Assembly: GCF_000771225.1 (NCBI RefSeq)
Contig: NZ_JDTZ01000002.1
Coordinates: forward strand, 186,001 to 250,000
From: Bifidobacterium pseudolongum subsp. pseudolongum DSM 20099
GTDB lineage: Bacteria > Actinomycetota > Actinomycetes > Actinomycetales > Bifidobacteriaceae
Direction: 5' to 3'
Length of the DNA stretch: 64,000 nucleotides
The position numbers were made by a program, and so were the translations under genes. The notes beneath the pieces are model-generated. The model saw nothing but the letters and a program-made list of their open reading frames with translations. It did not search any database and had not been told where the DNA came from. Positions 52,023 to 61,412 of the stretch are shown in pieces (positions within the stretch are counted from its first letter, which is position 1; every line of letters begins with the position of its first letter).

Positions 52023-53444
52023 TCAGTGCACGTACCAGAACCTCCCGGGGTTATACAGTGTACGGTACGTGATGGTATAGAGACCGGCCACGTTCGATTC
52101 GGAAATCGTGATGGAATTGCTGCCCACGCTCTCCACAACGGCCACATGGCCCCATGGCGAGGACGCGCCTTCCTGACCTGGCAGGAACGAAAGCGCGGCG
52201 CCCACCTGCGGCGTGTGGTCCGTGCGCAGGCCGTAAGCCGGCGCATTGCGCCACCAATCACCACCATTACCCAAGTACGACGGCGTGCCGATGCCCATCT
52301 GCTTGCGGCGCTCATACGCCCACCATGTGCACTGGCCTGCGGCGTAGGCGTTGCCGTAGTCGCCGTTCGACGTGCCCTGGCCACCCGACGAACCGCCGGA
52401 AGGCGTGACGGGGCGCGAAGGCTGTGCAGGCTGGGACGGCTGCGCCGGCTGCGAAGGTGTGGATGGCTGTGCAGGCTGCGCCGGCTGCGAAGGCTGGGCG
52501 GGCGTGACCGCCCCGGCCGGGCGCGTGGTGCCCTGTGGGGTCACCTGCTGCACCTGCTGGGCGGCGGCTTCCTGCTCGGCTGTCCACTGCTCGTTGAGCG
52601 AGTCAAGCTGGGATTGCAGAATCACCTGTTGTGCCGCTTCCTGCGCCGCGGCGTCGGAAAGCTCGCTCTTGCGGCTTTCCAATGTGCTGCGCTGGCTTTC
52701 GCCATCGGCGCGCAGCTTGTTGAGCGCGTCGCGCTCCTGCTGTGCGGATGCGGCGGCGCTCTGGGCGGCCGCGGCCTTGGAGTCGGCGTCGGCTTTGAGC
52801 TTGGTGATCTTCTGTTCGATCGCCTTGAGACGCTCACCACGGTTCATCGAGGTGCTCAGGTCATCGGCGGCGTCGGATGCGGCATTCGCCTCGTTGCGCG
52901 ACAGCGCGTCACGCGACTGCATCGACTGGATGAATTCCTTCGTATCGGTCGCCCCGGTCATCACGCTCATCACATCGGACGTGTCGGAACCGTGCATCGA
53001 TTCACGCGCCATCTGCGCCACCGCGGCATGGGCGTCGTCGTAATCCTCGCCGGTCTGCTTGATCTTCGCCTCGAGGTCGGACTTGTCTTTCTGTGCGGCC
53101 TTGAGACGCTCAGCGGCGTCATCCGCCTCGCTCTTGGCGGCCGCGGCTGCGGCGTTGGCCTGCGACACCTTCTCTTGCGCGGCCGGGATCTTGTTGTTCG
53201 TCAGATCATCAAGCTGCACAATCGTATCCGCCAGATCACTGCTCACACCGGCGAGCTGGGAACGCAGTTCGCTTTCGCGCTGGGCGCTTGCCTGCTGCGA
53301 GTTCTGCGCATTGATGAGGTCGCTGTATGTGTCCGCGTGTGCGACCTGCACCGGCATGAGCGGCGCCACGGCGAGCGACGCCGCGCATGTGATGCTCAGG
53401 AGAGCAGAGGTGATCACAGAGGCTTTCTTGGTACCGTGAAGCAT
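52023..53444 (-). CDS. secreted CHAP-domain peptidoglycan hydrolase with coiled coil
   Basis: A 473-residue exported protein. The signal peptide spans about residues 1-37 (VITSALLSITCAASLAVAPL, then QVAHA). A long coiled coil runs to about 275 (QASAQRESELRSQLAG, TVEAAAQEAA-like heptads), then a repetitive Pro/Ala/Gln/Ser linker (about 285-345) and a carboxy-terminal CHAP domain with catalytic Cys in AAGQCTWWAYERR and His in WGHVAVVESV. The PcsB-like layout and position directly downstream of ftsX point to an FtsEX-activated septal hydrolase, as known for PcsB, CwlO and RipC systems. ATG 53444 fits the signal peptide. Confidence 0.9.
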   Translation of the reverse strand: MLHGTKKASVITSALLSITCAASLAVAPLMPVQVAHADTYSDLINAQNSQQASAQRESELRSQLAGVSSDLADTIVQLDDLTNNKIPAAQEKVSQANAAAAAAKSEADDAAERLKAAQKDKSDLEAKIKQTGEDYDDAHAAVAQMARESMHGSDTSDVMSVMTGATDTKEFIQSMQSRDALSRNEANAASDAADDLSTSMNRGERLKAIEQKITKLKADADSKAAAAQSAAASAQQERDALNKLRADGESQRSTLESRKSELSDAAAQEAAQQVILQSQLDSLNEQWTAEQEAAAQQVQQVTPQGTTRPAGAVTPAQPSQPAQPAQPSTPSQPAQPSQPAQPSRPVTPSGGSSGGQGTSNGDYGNAYAAGQCTWWAYERRKQMGIGTPSYLGNGGDWWRNAPAYGLRTDHTPQVGAALSFLPGQEGASSPWGHVAVVESVGSNSITISESNVAGLYTITYRTLYNPGRFWYVH

Positions 53445-53589
53445 CCATACCCTTTCGTTTGCAATAGTCAACACCCTAACACCCATCATCGCGCAACACC
53501 CGGGTTTGCGCTAGCCGTGCCGAGGCTTTTACATAATCTTCAAAATACGCGACGCGTCAGCTGCTGTACAGGGTGGCGCGCCGCATGTG

Positions 53590-54513
53590 TTACGCCTTGA
53601 GATAACGGCGCAGTGAAATCGACGAGGCGATCACCGACAGCAGCACCGCGCCCACAATGAGCACCGGCGTGATCATCCAGACCGTGGTCTGGTTGATGTA
53701 CGGAATCCACGTGACCGATTTGGCGAGCCAATCAGTGATGAACACCTTGACGAGCACGCCGAGCGACACGCACGAGAGAATCGAGCCGGCGAGCGCGGCC
53801 ACCACGCCTTCCAGCACGAACGGCAGACGGATCGTCCAATTCGAAGCACCCACCAGGCGCATGATCTCGGTCTCCTCACTGCGTGAGGCCGCCGACATGC
53901 GGATGGTGGTGCTGGTGAGCAGAATCGCCACAATGACCATCACGCCAGCCAGCATGGCCGTGGCTGCGGTGGCGCGGTTGAGCACGGCGAACACCGGTTC
54001 GAAGATCTGGCGTTGGTCCACGACCTCTTCCACGCCGTCACGCCCCGACAGCACTTCGGAGACGACCTTGTATTTCTCGGGGTTCTTGAGCCGCAGCCAC
54101 AGCGAATCCTGCATGTCGGCCGCGGTGAGCGTGCGTCCTTGGTATTCACCGTTCGGGTACTGCTTGGTGAACGATTGCTTGTAGAAGTCCTCGCGGCTCA
54201 GGAAGCGCGTTTCGGAGACGTCATCGCCGAGTTCGTCCTGGATCACTTTCTGCAGGTCGTTGATCTGCTGCGTGGTCGCGGCCTTGCCCGTGGCGCAGTT
54301 GGCGGATTGGCTCGTGCCGTCCGGGCACAGCCACACCACCACTTCCACTTTGTCGTACCAATCGCCCTTCGCTTTGGTGATCTGCGCCTGCGTGAGCAGG
54401 GAGGCGCCGATGAACAGGAACGAGATGAACGTGACGAGCATGACCGAAAGCAGCATCGGCACATTGCGCCGCAGGCTCGTCCATGTCTCGGTGAGTATGA
54501 ACCGGAATCTCAT
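53590..54513 (-). CDS. ftsX: cell-division ABC transporter-like permease FtsX
   Basis: A 307-residue membrane protein. It has an amino-terminal helix ([20 protein letters not shown]), an extracellular domain (about 45-175) that in other species contacts cell-wall hydrolases, and three carboxy-terminal helices with [20 protein letters not shown] and [20 protein letters not shown]. With FtsE it transmits ATP hydrolysis to the hydrolase, here probably the CHAP protein encoded next. ATG 54513 overlaps the ftsE stop by 4 bases. Confidence 0.95.
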   Translation of the reverse strand: MRFRFILTETWTSLRRNVPMLLSVMLVTFISFLFIGASLLTQAQITKAKGDWYDKVEVVVWLCPDGTSQSANCATGKAATTQQINDLQKVIQDELGDDVSETRFLSREDFYKQSFTKQYPNGEYQGRTLTAADMQDSLWLRLKNPEKYKVVSEVLSGRDGVEEVVDQRQIFEPVFAVLNRATAATAMLAGVMVIVAILLTSTTIRMSAASRSEETEIMRLVGASNWTIRLPFVLEGVVAALAGSILSCVSLGVLVKVFITDWLAKSVTWIPYINQTTVWMITPVLIVGAVLLSVIASSISLRRYLKA

Positions 54514-55718
54514 TGCTGCGTCTCCTGGGGGTCAGGCGTGTGGTTGGTCTTCAGCGGCGTAGGCGGGGCCGGTGGGGCCGCGTGCGCGCCCTTATGCTTT
54601 GGCCGTGGAGGTATCGGTGGCGCCGGAGGTGCGGCTGGAGCGGTCTCGGAAGACGCTGTACCCTCGGACGATTTAGCGTCTTCCGGAGTCTCGGCTTGCG
54701 CTTCCTGCTGCTTGGCTTCCTGCTGGGCCAGTTCCTCAAGCGTCAGTCCACTGCCCCACGTGAGGGTCTCCTCGACCGGCGTGAAGGCCTCGCCGTAACG
54801 TCCGGTCTTGCCTGTGTGCACATTCTTGGCGAGCCTCTCGATTCCGGCGTCGCTCACATCGCTCGCGAGCAGCTGGTTCACGGTGTCCACAACCGACTGC
54901 GCGTTGGCGAGCCGTTCCTTGCGGTCCCTGGCCGCACTGAGCACGGCGATGGATTCTGCCGGGGCGATGTGCGCTTCGGCACGCGCCTGCTGCGCTTTGG
55001 CCTCGACCTGCGAATCGGGGAAGTATTCGGCGGAGTCATACACACCCTGCGCCTGATCGCGCACAATATCGCCATTGTGCAGCTCCACCACGCGTTTGCG
55101 CATCGAGTTGACGATCTCCTCATTGTGCGTGGCCATCACAATGGTGGTACCGGTGCGGTTGATCGCGTCCAGCACTTCCATGATGCCCAATGAGGTTGTC
55201 GGATCCAGGTTGCCGGTCGGTTCGTCGGCCAGCAGAATCTGCGGATGGTTCACATAAGCGCGCGCGATGGTGACGCGCTGCTGTTCACCGCCGGAAAGCT
55301 CTTGGGGCCTGTTGTGCTCCTTGCCGGTGAGGCCCACGGTTTTGAGGACCTTCGGCACAAGCGATTTGATAGCGGAACGCGGCGTGCCGATCACCTCGAG
55401 GGCGAACGCCACGTTCTCCCACACCGTCTTGGTGGGAAGCAGCTTGTAATCCTGGAAAATCATGCCGATCGAACGCCGGTATTGCGGCACCTGCCTGTTC
55501 GGCAGACGCCGCAGATCGTAGCCGGCCACACGAATCTCGCCCGCTGTCGCCTCCTCCTCGCGCAGCAGCAAGCGCAGCAGCGAGGTCTTGCCTGAGCCGG
55601 ACGCGCCCACAAGGAACACGAAATCGCCGCGGTCAATGTGCAGGTCTATGTCTTTGAGCGCAGGCCGTGTGGAATTGGGATAGATCTTGTCTACGTGCTC
55701 TAACGAAATCAACGCCAT
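54510..55718 (-). CDS. ftsE: cell-division ATPase FtsE with long carboxy-terminal extension
   Basis: A 402-residue protein. The ABC core occupies about 1-230: Walker [10 protein letters not shown] (38-46), [20 protein letters not shown], signature LSGGEQQRV, Walker [12 protein letters not shown] and [12 protein letters not shown]. About 170 extra residues follow, first Ala/Glu/Arg-rich and helical, then Pro-rich ([15 protein letters not shown]). Typical FtsE stops near 230, so the tail is an addition that could dock cytosolic division proteins. GGAGATGTC precedes ATG 55718. Operon with ftsX, 42 bases after prfB. Confidence 0.95.
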   Translation of the reverse strand: MALISLEHVDKIYPNSTRPALKDIDLHIDRGDFVFLVGASGSGKTSLLRLLLREEEATAGEIRVAGYDLRRLPNRQVPQYRRSIGMIFQDYKLLPTKTVWENVAFALEVIGTPRSAIKSLVPKVLKTVGLTGKEHNRPQELSGGEQQRVTIARAYVNHPQILLADEPTGNLDPTTSLGIMEVLDAINRTGTTIVMATHNEEIVNSMRKRVVELHNGDIVRDQAQGVYDSAEYFPDSQVEAKAQQARAEAHIAPAESIAVLSAARDRKERLANAQSVVDTVNQLLASDVSDAGIERLAKNVHTGKTGRYGEAFTPVEETLTWGSGLTLEELAQQEAKQQEAQAETPEDAKSSEGTASSETAPAAPPAPPIPPRPKHKGAHAAPPAPPTPLKTNHTPDPQETQQ

Positions 55719-55760
55719 GACATCTCCATTCGCGGGTGGTCCGAGGCTCCTACGCCAATG

Positions 55761-56891
55761 TTACTCGTCGGCTTCCTCGGAGGCCTCGCGGCGCTGTTCG
55801 TGGCGCCAACGGATACCCTCTTGGATGAACTCGTCAATGTCGCCATCGAACACGGCCTGGGTCTGCGAAGTCTCATAGCCGGTGCGCAGGTCCTTGACCA
55901 TCTGGTACGGGTGCAGCACGTAGGAGCGCATCTGGTCGCCCCAGCTGGCCTTGATGTCGCCGGCGAGCTCCTTCTTCTTCTTCGCCTCCTCCTCGTGGCG
56001 CAGCACAAGCAGGCGCGACTGCAGCACGGCCATCGCGGCGGCGCGGTTCTGGATCTGCGAACGTTCATCCTGCATCGTCACGACGATGCCCGTGGGGATG
56101 TGCGTGATGCGCACCGCGGAATACGTGGTGTTCACACCCTGGCCACCGGGACCGGACGCGCAGTACGTGTCGACGCGGATCTCGCTTTCCGGCACGTCGA
56201 TATGGTCGGTCGCCTCCACAAGCGGCACCACTTCCACCGCGGCGAAGCTCGTCTGGCGGCGCCCCTGGTTGTCGAACGGCGAGATGCGCACCAGTCGGTG
56301 CGTGCCGCCCTCCACCGAAAGACGGCCATACGCGTACGGCGCGTCCACTTGGAACGTGGCGGATTTGATGCCCGCCTCCTCGGCGTACGACGTGTCCATC
56401 ACCTTGGCCTTGTAGCCGTTGCGCTCGGCCCAACGCAGATACATGCGCAGCAGCATCTGCGCGAAATCAGCCGCGTCCACGCCGCCGGCGCCGGAACGGA
56501 TCGTCACCACGGCGGAACGCTCATCGTATTCGCCGTCCATCAATGTCTGGATCTCCATGTCGTCGAGGTCCTTCTGAATGCCCTCGACCTCGTGCTGCGC
56601 CTCGCTCAGCGTGTCGGCGTCGTTCTCCTCCTGACCGAGCTCCACAAGCGTCTCCACATCCTCGATGCGCTGCTGCGCGCTCGCAAGCCGCTTGAGCTGC
56701 GACTGCACGGCGGAGAGCTTGGATGTGATCTTCTGCGCGTTCTCCGGGTCGTCCCACAATCCGGGGGCGCTCGCCTCGACCTCGAGGTCCTGTTCCTGCT
56801 GCTTCATGCGGTCGATGTCGAGCGCGAGCGCGATGGATTCATATTTCGCGCGCGCGTCCGCGATCGCCTGGGTGTAATCGAATTCTGCCAT
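55761..56891 (-). CDS. prfB: peptide chain release factor 2
   Basis: Terminates at UGA and UAA codons. The 376 residues contain the SPF recognition motif in [15 protein letters not shown] and the GGQ loop [17 protein letters not shown]. The frame is continuous from ATG 56891 without the programmed +1 frameshift of many bacterial prfB genes, as usual in high-GC Actinobacteria. GCGAGAAC lies before the start. First gene of the prfB-ftsE-ftsX-hydrolase-smpB series. Confidence 0.96.
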   Translation of the reverse strand: MAEFDYTQAIADARAKYESIALALDIDRMKQQEQDLEVEASAPGLWDDPENAQKITSKLSAVQSQLKRLASAQQRIEDVETLVELGQEENDADTLSEAQHEVEGIQKDLDDMEIQTLMDGEYDERSAVVTIRSGAGGVDAADFAQMLLRMYLRWAERNGYKAKVMDTSYAEEAGIKSATFQVDAPYAYGRLSVEGGTHRLVRISPFDNQGRRQTSFAAVEVVPLVEATDHIDVPESEIRVDTYCASGPGGQGVNTTYSAVRITHIPTGIVVTMQDERSQIQNRAAAMAVLQSRLLVLRHEEEAKKKKELAGDIKASWGDQMRSYVLHPYQMVKDLRTGYETSQTQAVFDGDIDEFIQEGIRWRHEQRREASEEADE

Positions 56892-57030
56892 GATGTTCTC
56901 GCTTCTGTAATGATTCGTTCGTGGTGTTCAGCTGTTCCTGTGTATGGCCGTTGCGGCCTGAGACACGCCCCTGCGGGAAGTGCCGATGTGGATGGGCGGC
57001 CGGCGCAGGGCGTCACAGCGGCCCGCGTGG

Positions 57031-57165
57031 TCAAAGACCAGCGAATACGAACGGCGCGGCAAAGCTCAGCATCAGCGCGACGGCAACCACAATGGCCACG
57101 ATGCGCGTGGCATCATGGCTGCGCCCCTCACGGTGCTGGTCTTGAAAGTTCTTTTTGGCGCTCAC
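57031..57165 (-). CDS. 44-residue single-pass membrane protein
   Basis: A GTG-started frame of 44 codons. A polar, charged first half ([19 protein letters not shown]) precedes a clear transmembrane helix ([20 protein letters not shown]) ending FAGL and a TGA. A consensus-like TATACT (57174-57179 on this strand) lies 9 bases upstream, so the message would be leaderless. The strong hydrophobic-helix pattern and position upstream of prfB on the same strand make it convincing despite its size. Function unknown. Confidence 0.6.
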   Translation of the reverse strand: MSAKKNFQDQHREGRSHDATRIVAIVVAVALMLSFAAPFVFAGL

Positions 57166-57320
57166 AGCACACAGAGTATACTGCATCCGCTACCCGAGCC
57201 GCTCCGGCTATGCTCGCGGCGGTAAGGCCGCGAGGCGCGCTTGCGCGGGCCGCGTTGTATCGTTGCCTTGGAAGTGCGCGGAGTGGCCGCGGCACCGTAT
57301 ATGAGCATGAAGGAGACACT

Positions 57321-58310
57321 ATGGCCGAACAGCGCAAGGCGTGGGGCTGGGGTCTGGCGAGCATCGACGCCGCCGGCAACACGCTGGATGTATGGTATCC
57401 GAAGGCGCAATTGGGTGAGGCACCCGCCGAAACCGACCGCCCGAACCACGGGTTCGGCGCGCTTGTGCACGAAGGCCCCGACCTGCGTGGTGTGCGCCGC
57501 CTGCCGGTGTTCACCGAATCCAGCTTGGACGAGCCGATTGAAAGCACCGCCGACGCCTACCTGCGCCTGCACCTGATGAGCATGCGCCTGGCCAAGCCCA
57601 ACACCCTCAACCTCGACGGCATCTTCGCCAAGCTCAACAACGTGGTGTGGACCAACTACGGCCCGTTCGCCGTGGAGGACTTCACGCAGCGCCGCCTCGA
57701 CGTGATGGCGGCTGGCGCGGAATCCGGCATGCCGGGCATGCGTGCCGACGTGAACGTGCTGTCGATTGACAAGTTCCCGCGCATGCTCGACTACGTGGTA
57801 CCAAGCGGCGTGCGTATCGGCGACGGCGACCGCGTGCGCTTGGGCGCCTACCTGAGCGAAGGCACCACTGTGATGCATGCCGGCTTTGTGAACTTCAACG
57901 CTGGCACGCTCGGCACCTGCATGATCGAAGGCCGCGTCTCGCAAGGCGTGGTCGTCGGTGACGGCTCCGACGTCGGTGGCGGCGCCTCAATCATGGGCAC
58001 CCTTTCGGGCGGCGGCAAGCTGCGCAACTCGATCGGCGAACATTCGCTGCTGGGCGCCAACGCGGGCATCGGCATCTCCCTTGGCGACAACTGCGTGGTA
58101 GAAGCCGGCCTCTATGTGACCGCGGGCACCAAGATCGAGGTGTTCGACAGGGAGAAGGCCGCGGCCGGCGTGGACCTCGACGTGGTCAAGGGTGCCGACC
58201 TGAGCGGCAAGAACAACATCCTGTTCATCCGCAACTCGCTCACGGGCGCGATCCAGGCTCGCCCGCGCAAGAGCGGCATCGAACTCAACGACGCGTTGCA
58301 CAAGAACTGA
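57321..58310 (+). CDS. dapD: 2,3,4,5-tetrahydropyridine-2,6-dicarboxylate N-succinyltransferase
   Basis: Succinylase of the lysine/diaminopimelate pathway. The 329 residues are of the actinobacterial DapD type: amino-terminal [20 protein letters not shown], then left-handed parallel beta-helix hexapeptides ([50 protein letters not shown]) and the carboxy-terminal tail [28 protein letters not shown] before ATG 57321 decides the start; the open frame far upstream is a shadow of prfB. Divergent from the 44-residue gene. Confidence 0.95.
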   Translation: MAEQRKAWGWGLASIDAAGNTLDVWYPKAQLGEAPAETDRPNHGFGALVHEGPDLRGVRRLPVFTESSLDEPIESTADAYLRLHLMSMRLAKPNTLNLDGIFAKLNNVVWTNYGPFAVEDFTQRRLDVMAAGAESGMPGMRADVNVLSIDKFPRMLDYVVPSGVRIGDGDRVRLGAYLSEGTTVMHAGFVNFNAGTLGTCMIEGRVSQGVVVGDGSDVGGGASIMGTLSGGGKLRNSIGEHSLLGANAGIGISLGDNCVVEAGLYVTAGTKIEVFDREKAAAGVDLDVVKGADLSGKNNILFIRNSLTGAIQARPRKSGIELNDALHKN

Positions 58311-58316
58311 GGATAG

Positions 58317-58398
58317 GGCACGCTGCTAAGCGAGATAGGTTTGAGAGAAGGTTGGAATTCCGCCATTTCGTAAAACCTATCTCGCTTAGCAGCGTGCC
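58317..58398. repeat. 82-base palindromic element, family 1 copy b
   Basis: The arms 58317-58342 and 58373-58398 are perfectly complementary over 26 bases, separated by 30 bases. Each arm holds GGCAC, GCTGC and TAAGCGAGATAGG. It matches copy a at 2224 in the outline GGGCAC-N5-TAAGCGAGATAGG, but the five variable bases differ and are matched on the opposite arm. It lies between dapD and rlmH. Confidence 0.82.
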
Positions 58399-58419
58399 TT
58401 TCCCGCGGGAGGGGCCCCT

Positions 58420-58899
58420 ATGAACATCGACATCGTCTGCGTGGGCAAAATCAAGGAACGGTATCTCAAAGACGCCATCGCCGAATACAGCAAGCGGCTG
58501 ACCCGCTTCGCCAAAATCAATGTCATCGAGGTATCCGACGAAAAGACGCCGGAACACGCCTCGGACGCGGTGAACGAACAGATCAAGGCGAAAGAAGGCG
58601 ACCGCATCCTCAAGCACCTGCGCAACAACGCCACCGTGGTCGCGTTGGCTATCGAAGGCAGGCAACTGACGAGCGAGCAGCTCGCGGCGCACATCGCACA
58701 GTGGGGCCTGCACGGCGTGAGCCATGTGCAATTCGTGATCGGCGGCTCACTTGGCCTCGACCCGCGCGTGCTCTCGCGCGCCGACATGCTGCTGAGCTTT
58801 TCGAAGATGACGTTCCCCCACCAGCTCATGCGCGTGATCCTGCTCGAGCAGGTCTACCGCGGATTCAAGATCAACGCGCACGAGCCGTATCACAAGTAG
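58420..58899 (+). CDS. rlmH: 23S rRNA (pseudouridine-1915-N3) methyltransferase
   Basis: SPOUT methyltransferase acting on helix 69 of 23S rRNA in the 70S ribosome. The 159 residues include the knot region FVIGGSLGLDPRVLSRAD, LSFSKMTFPHQLMRVILLEQ and the invariant carboxy-terminal HEPYHK. GGAGGGGCCCCT precedes ATG 58420. It follows dapD after the palindromic element, and its stop is 3 bases from that of convergent gltA. Confidence 0.95.
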   Translation: MNIDIVCVGKIKERYLKDAIAEYSKRLTRFAKINVIEVSDEKTPEHASDAVNEQIKAKEGDRILKHLRNNATVVALAIEGRQLTSEQLAAHIAQWGLHGVSHVQFVIGGSLGLDPRVLSRADMLLSFSKMTFPHQLMRVILLEQVYRGFKINAHEPYHK

Positions 58900-58902
58900 G
58901 CG

Positions 58903-60201
58903 TCAGTCCTCGCGCTCGTCCATCGGCACGTAGTCGCGCAGCACCTCGCCGGTGTACACCTGGCGCGGGCGGCCAATCTTGGTCATCGGGTCGGCGAGCA
59001 TCTCGCGGTACTGGGCGATCCAGCCGGGGATGCGCCCCAAGGCGAACAGTGGCGTGAACATCGAAGGGCCGAAACCAATCGCGCGGTAGATCAGGCCGGT
59101 GTAGAAGTCGACGTTCGGATACAGGTGACGCGAGATGAAATAGTCGTCGTGCAGCGCGATGTCCTCAAGCTCCAGCGCCACATCGAACAGCTCCTCGTCC
59201 CCCGGCAGCAGTTTGAGCGTGTCCGTCTGCTCCATGATCTTGCCCAGATAATGCTTCGCGATTGCCGCGCGCGGATCATAGGACTTGTAGACACGGTGCC
59301 CCAGCCCGGAGATGCGGTCGCCGTTGAGCTTCGCGCGGTCGACGAATTCGCGCACATTCATGCCGGAATCACGGATCGCCATGAGCTGGCGCAGGGCCGC
59401 TTCGTTCGCACCGCCGTGCAGCGGCCCGGACAGCGCGTTGATACCGGCGGCCACGGCAGAATACAGGTTCGCGTGCGCGGAGCCGGCGATGCGCACGACG
59501 GAGGTCGAACAGTTCTGCTCATGGTCGGCGTGGATGATGAGCAAACGGCCGAGCGCGTGCACGTACAGCGGGTCGGATTCGAACTGCTCGTACGGCACGG
59601 CGAAGCACATGCGGATGAAATCATCGACATAGCCGCGCGCGTAATCCGGGTAAAGCATCGGCTCGTCGCGCCGGCGACGCAGGATGTAGCTGACGACCGT
59701 GCGCGCCTTCGCCATGATGATCGTGGCCGCCGCGTCAAGCTGGTCCGGGTCGGTGATGTCGGTCGTGTCGGGGTTGAAGGCGGCAAGCGCGTTGATGGCG
59801 GACGCCATGACGCTCATCGGCTGTGCTTCGCGCGGGAACGACCCCATGAAGGTGCGGAAATCCTCACCGACCATCGTATGGTGGTTGATGTCGTCGACGA
59901 ACCTCTCGTACTGCGCGGCCGTGGGCAGTTCGCCGTTGCGCAGCAGCCACGAGACCTCAAGGAAGTCAGAACGTTCGCACAGCTGTTCGATCGGATAGCC
60001 GCGGTACCGCAGGATCGAATGCTCGCCGTCGATGTAGGTGATCTTCGACTCGCACTGCGCGGTCGTCAGGAATCCTGGATCGAGCGACACCCAATTGTCG
60101 TTGCGCAGCGACGACATGACGATGCCGTCAGGCCCCGCGCTCGCCTGCACGACCGGCAATTCGAACTGATTGGATTCCACATGCAACTGCGCTACGCCCA
60201 T
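58903..60201 (-). CDS. gltA: citrate synthase
   Basis: Condenses oxaloacetate with acetyl-CoA. The 432 residues are of the type II, gram-negative-like form: amino-terminal beta domain ITYIDGEHSILRYRGYPIEQL, IIHADHEQNCSTSVVR with catalytic His, ALSGPLHGGANEAALRQL and GLGHRVYKSYDPRA. In bifidobacteria the TCA cycle is incomplete, so the enzyme probably serves 2-oxoglutarate and glutamate synthesis (family knowledge). ATG 60201 is preceded by an AGGAGG-like site. Confidence 0.95.
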   Translation of the reverse strand: MGVAQLHVESNQFELPVVQASAGPDGIVMSSLRNDNWVSLDPGFLTTAQCESKITYIDGEHSILRYRGYPIEQLCERSDFLEVSWLLRNGELPTAAQYERFVDDINHHTMVGEDFRTFMGSFPREAQPMSVMASAINALAAFNPDTTDITDPDQLDAAATIIMAKARTVVSYILRRRRDEPMLYPDYARGYVDDFIRMCFAVPYEQFESDPLYVHALGRLLIIHADHEQNCSTSVVRIAGSAHANLYSAVAAGINALSGPLHGGANEAALRQLMAIRDSGMNVREFVDRAKLNGDRISGLGHRVYKSYDPRAAIAKHYLGKIMEQTDTLKLLPGDEELFDVALELEDIALHDDYFISRHLYPNVDFYTGLIYRAIGFGPSMFTPLFALGRIPGWIAQYREMLADPMTKIGRPRQVYTGEVLRDYVPMDERED

Positions 60202-60385
60202 GCCGCCTCCTGTATGTTGGTGATTCCTTCAGACCGGTCCCTCGGCGGGACCGGGTATGGTCCGCACGCCGTCCGGCTCCGGACATTGCCGACCACTATA
60301 GGGTATTCGCGTTTCGAGGCGCCCCCGCGTCTCAAAAGCGCGTGCAGCACCAGCCCTCTCTCATCGCGGGAACATGGGCGCCACG

Positions 60386-60429
60386 ACCATGCGGCCGGTC
60401 CGCACGGATGTGCGGACCGGCCGCATGGT
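60386..60429 (-). terminator. strong 20-base-stem hairpin after map
   Basis: Arms 60386-60405 and 60410-60429 are perfectly complementary over 20 bases (ACCATGCGGCCGGTCCGCAC with its reverse complement) around a GGAT loop. It begins 11 bases past the map stop and lies upstream of gltA. It is the most stable hairpin of the window and fits a factor-independent terminator without T tract. Confidence 0.75.
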
Positions 60430-60439
60430 TTGGATGGGA

Positions 60440-61246
60440 TCAGCCCCGGAACTCAGCCGAGATCGGATCGCCTTCGCGTTGCGTGAGCACAATCGGACCG
60501 CTTTCGGTGATCGCGATCGTATGCTCGCTGTGGGCGCCACGGGAGCCGTCCTCGCTGCGCAGCGTCCAACCGTCCTTCGGGTCCTGGTAGATCTCGTCGG
60601 TCGTCTTGAGGAACCATGGTTCGATGGCAATCACGAGGCCCGGGCGCAGCTTGTAGCCGTGGTGCGCGCGGCCGTCGTTCGGCACGTGCGGGTCGCCGTG
60701 CATGATGCGGCCCACGCCGTGGCCACCGAATTCAAGGTTGATCGGGTACCCATAGGCGCGCGCCACGTCGCCGATGGCATGCGAGATGTCACCGAGGCGG
60801 TTGCCGGGTTGTGCTGCGGCGATGCCGGCAGCGAGCGCCTCCTGGGTGCTCTTGATCAGGCGCAGGTCCTCGGGGTCCTTATCCTTGCCGACGACGAAGC
60901 TCACTGCGGAGTCGGCGACCCAGCCGTCCACATTGATCGCGAGGTCGAGGCTCACCAGATCGCCGTCTTTGAGGTTGTAGTCGTACGGCACGCCATGCAG
61001 CACGGCGTCGTTCACCGACGTGCAGATGTAGTGCGCGAAGGGGCCGGTGCCGAAGTCCGGCGCGTAATCCACATAGCAGGATTCGGCGCCCGGGCGGTCC
61101 ACGATGCGCTGGTGCACGAATTCGTCGATCTCCAGCAGGTTGGTGCCCACCTTGGTGAACTCCTGCAGGTCGTGCAGGATCCCGCCCACGAACCGGCCCG
61201 CTGGCTTCATCTCCTCGATCTCGGTGTTGGTCTTCAGTTCAATCAT
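60440..61246 (-). CDS. map: type I methionine aminopeptidase
   Basis: Removes the initiator Met. The 268 residues show the substrate-binding His in GTGPFAHYICTSVNDAVLHG, metal ligands D and D in DLAINVDGWVADSAVSF, His in FGGHGVGRIMH, Glu in IAIEPWF and the last Glu in HSEHTIAITE. There is no amino-terminal zinc finger or SH3 extension. ATG 61246 follows AAAGGTGG; GTG 61258 is an alternative four codons earlier. Confidence 0.95.
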   Translation of the reverse strand: MIELKTNTEIEEMKPAGRFVGGILHDLQEFTKVGTNLLEIDEFVHQRIVDRPGAESCYVDYAPDFGTGPFAHYICTSVNDAVLHGVPYDYNLKDGDLVSLDLAINVDGWVADSAVSFVVGKDKDPEDLRLIKSTQEALAAGIAAAQPGNRLGDISHAIGDVARAYGYPINLEFGGHGVGRIMHGDPHVPNDGRAHHGYKLRPGLVIAIEPWFLKTTDEIYQDPKDGWTLRSEDGSRGAHSEHTIAITESGPIVLTQREGDPISAEFRG

Positions 61247-61342
61247 GAAATGTGCCACCTTTGTACTTATGACTTGTGTATGCCTATGTGCACAACCGCT
61301 TTCAGCCTATCCCCCGCGCCTTACAACCGAGCGCGTGACGCG

Positions 61343-61393
61343 CGTATTGCAAAAGGCCTGCCGGCGGTTGAGCCAGCGGGCCTTTGCAATACG
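61343..61393 (-). terminator. hairpin terminator after the HdeD-like gene
   Basis: CGTATTGCAAAAGGCC (61343-61358) pairs with GGCCTTTGCAATACG (61379-61393) apart from one bulged A. It lies 20 bases beyond the HdeD-like stop and upstream of map, so it should end the HdeD-like transcript. Confidence 0.7.
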
Positions 61394-61412
61394 GAACGCG
61401 TCTGCGCGTCAA

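Noticed and set aside
52430..52540. Short direct repeats in the CHAP hydrolase gene
   Set aside because: They encode the Pro-Ala-Gln-Ser linker of the protein and are explained by coding.
55761..56891. Programmed frameshift in prfB
   Set aside because: The frame is open from the ATG through the GGQ motif, with no internal in-frame UGA.
55758..57320. Very long plus-strand open frame running into dapD
   Set aside because: The part before 57321 is the antisense shadow of prfB with arginine/histidine-rich composition; the real dapD start has a strong ribosome-binding site at 57321.
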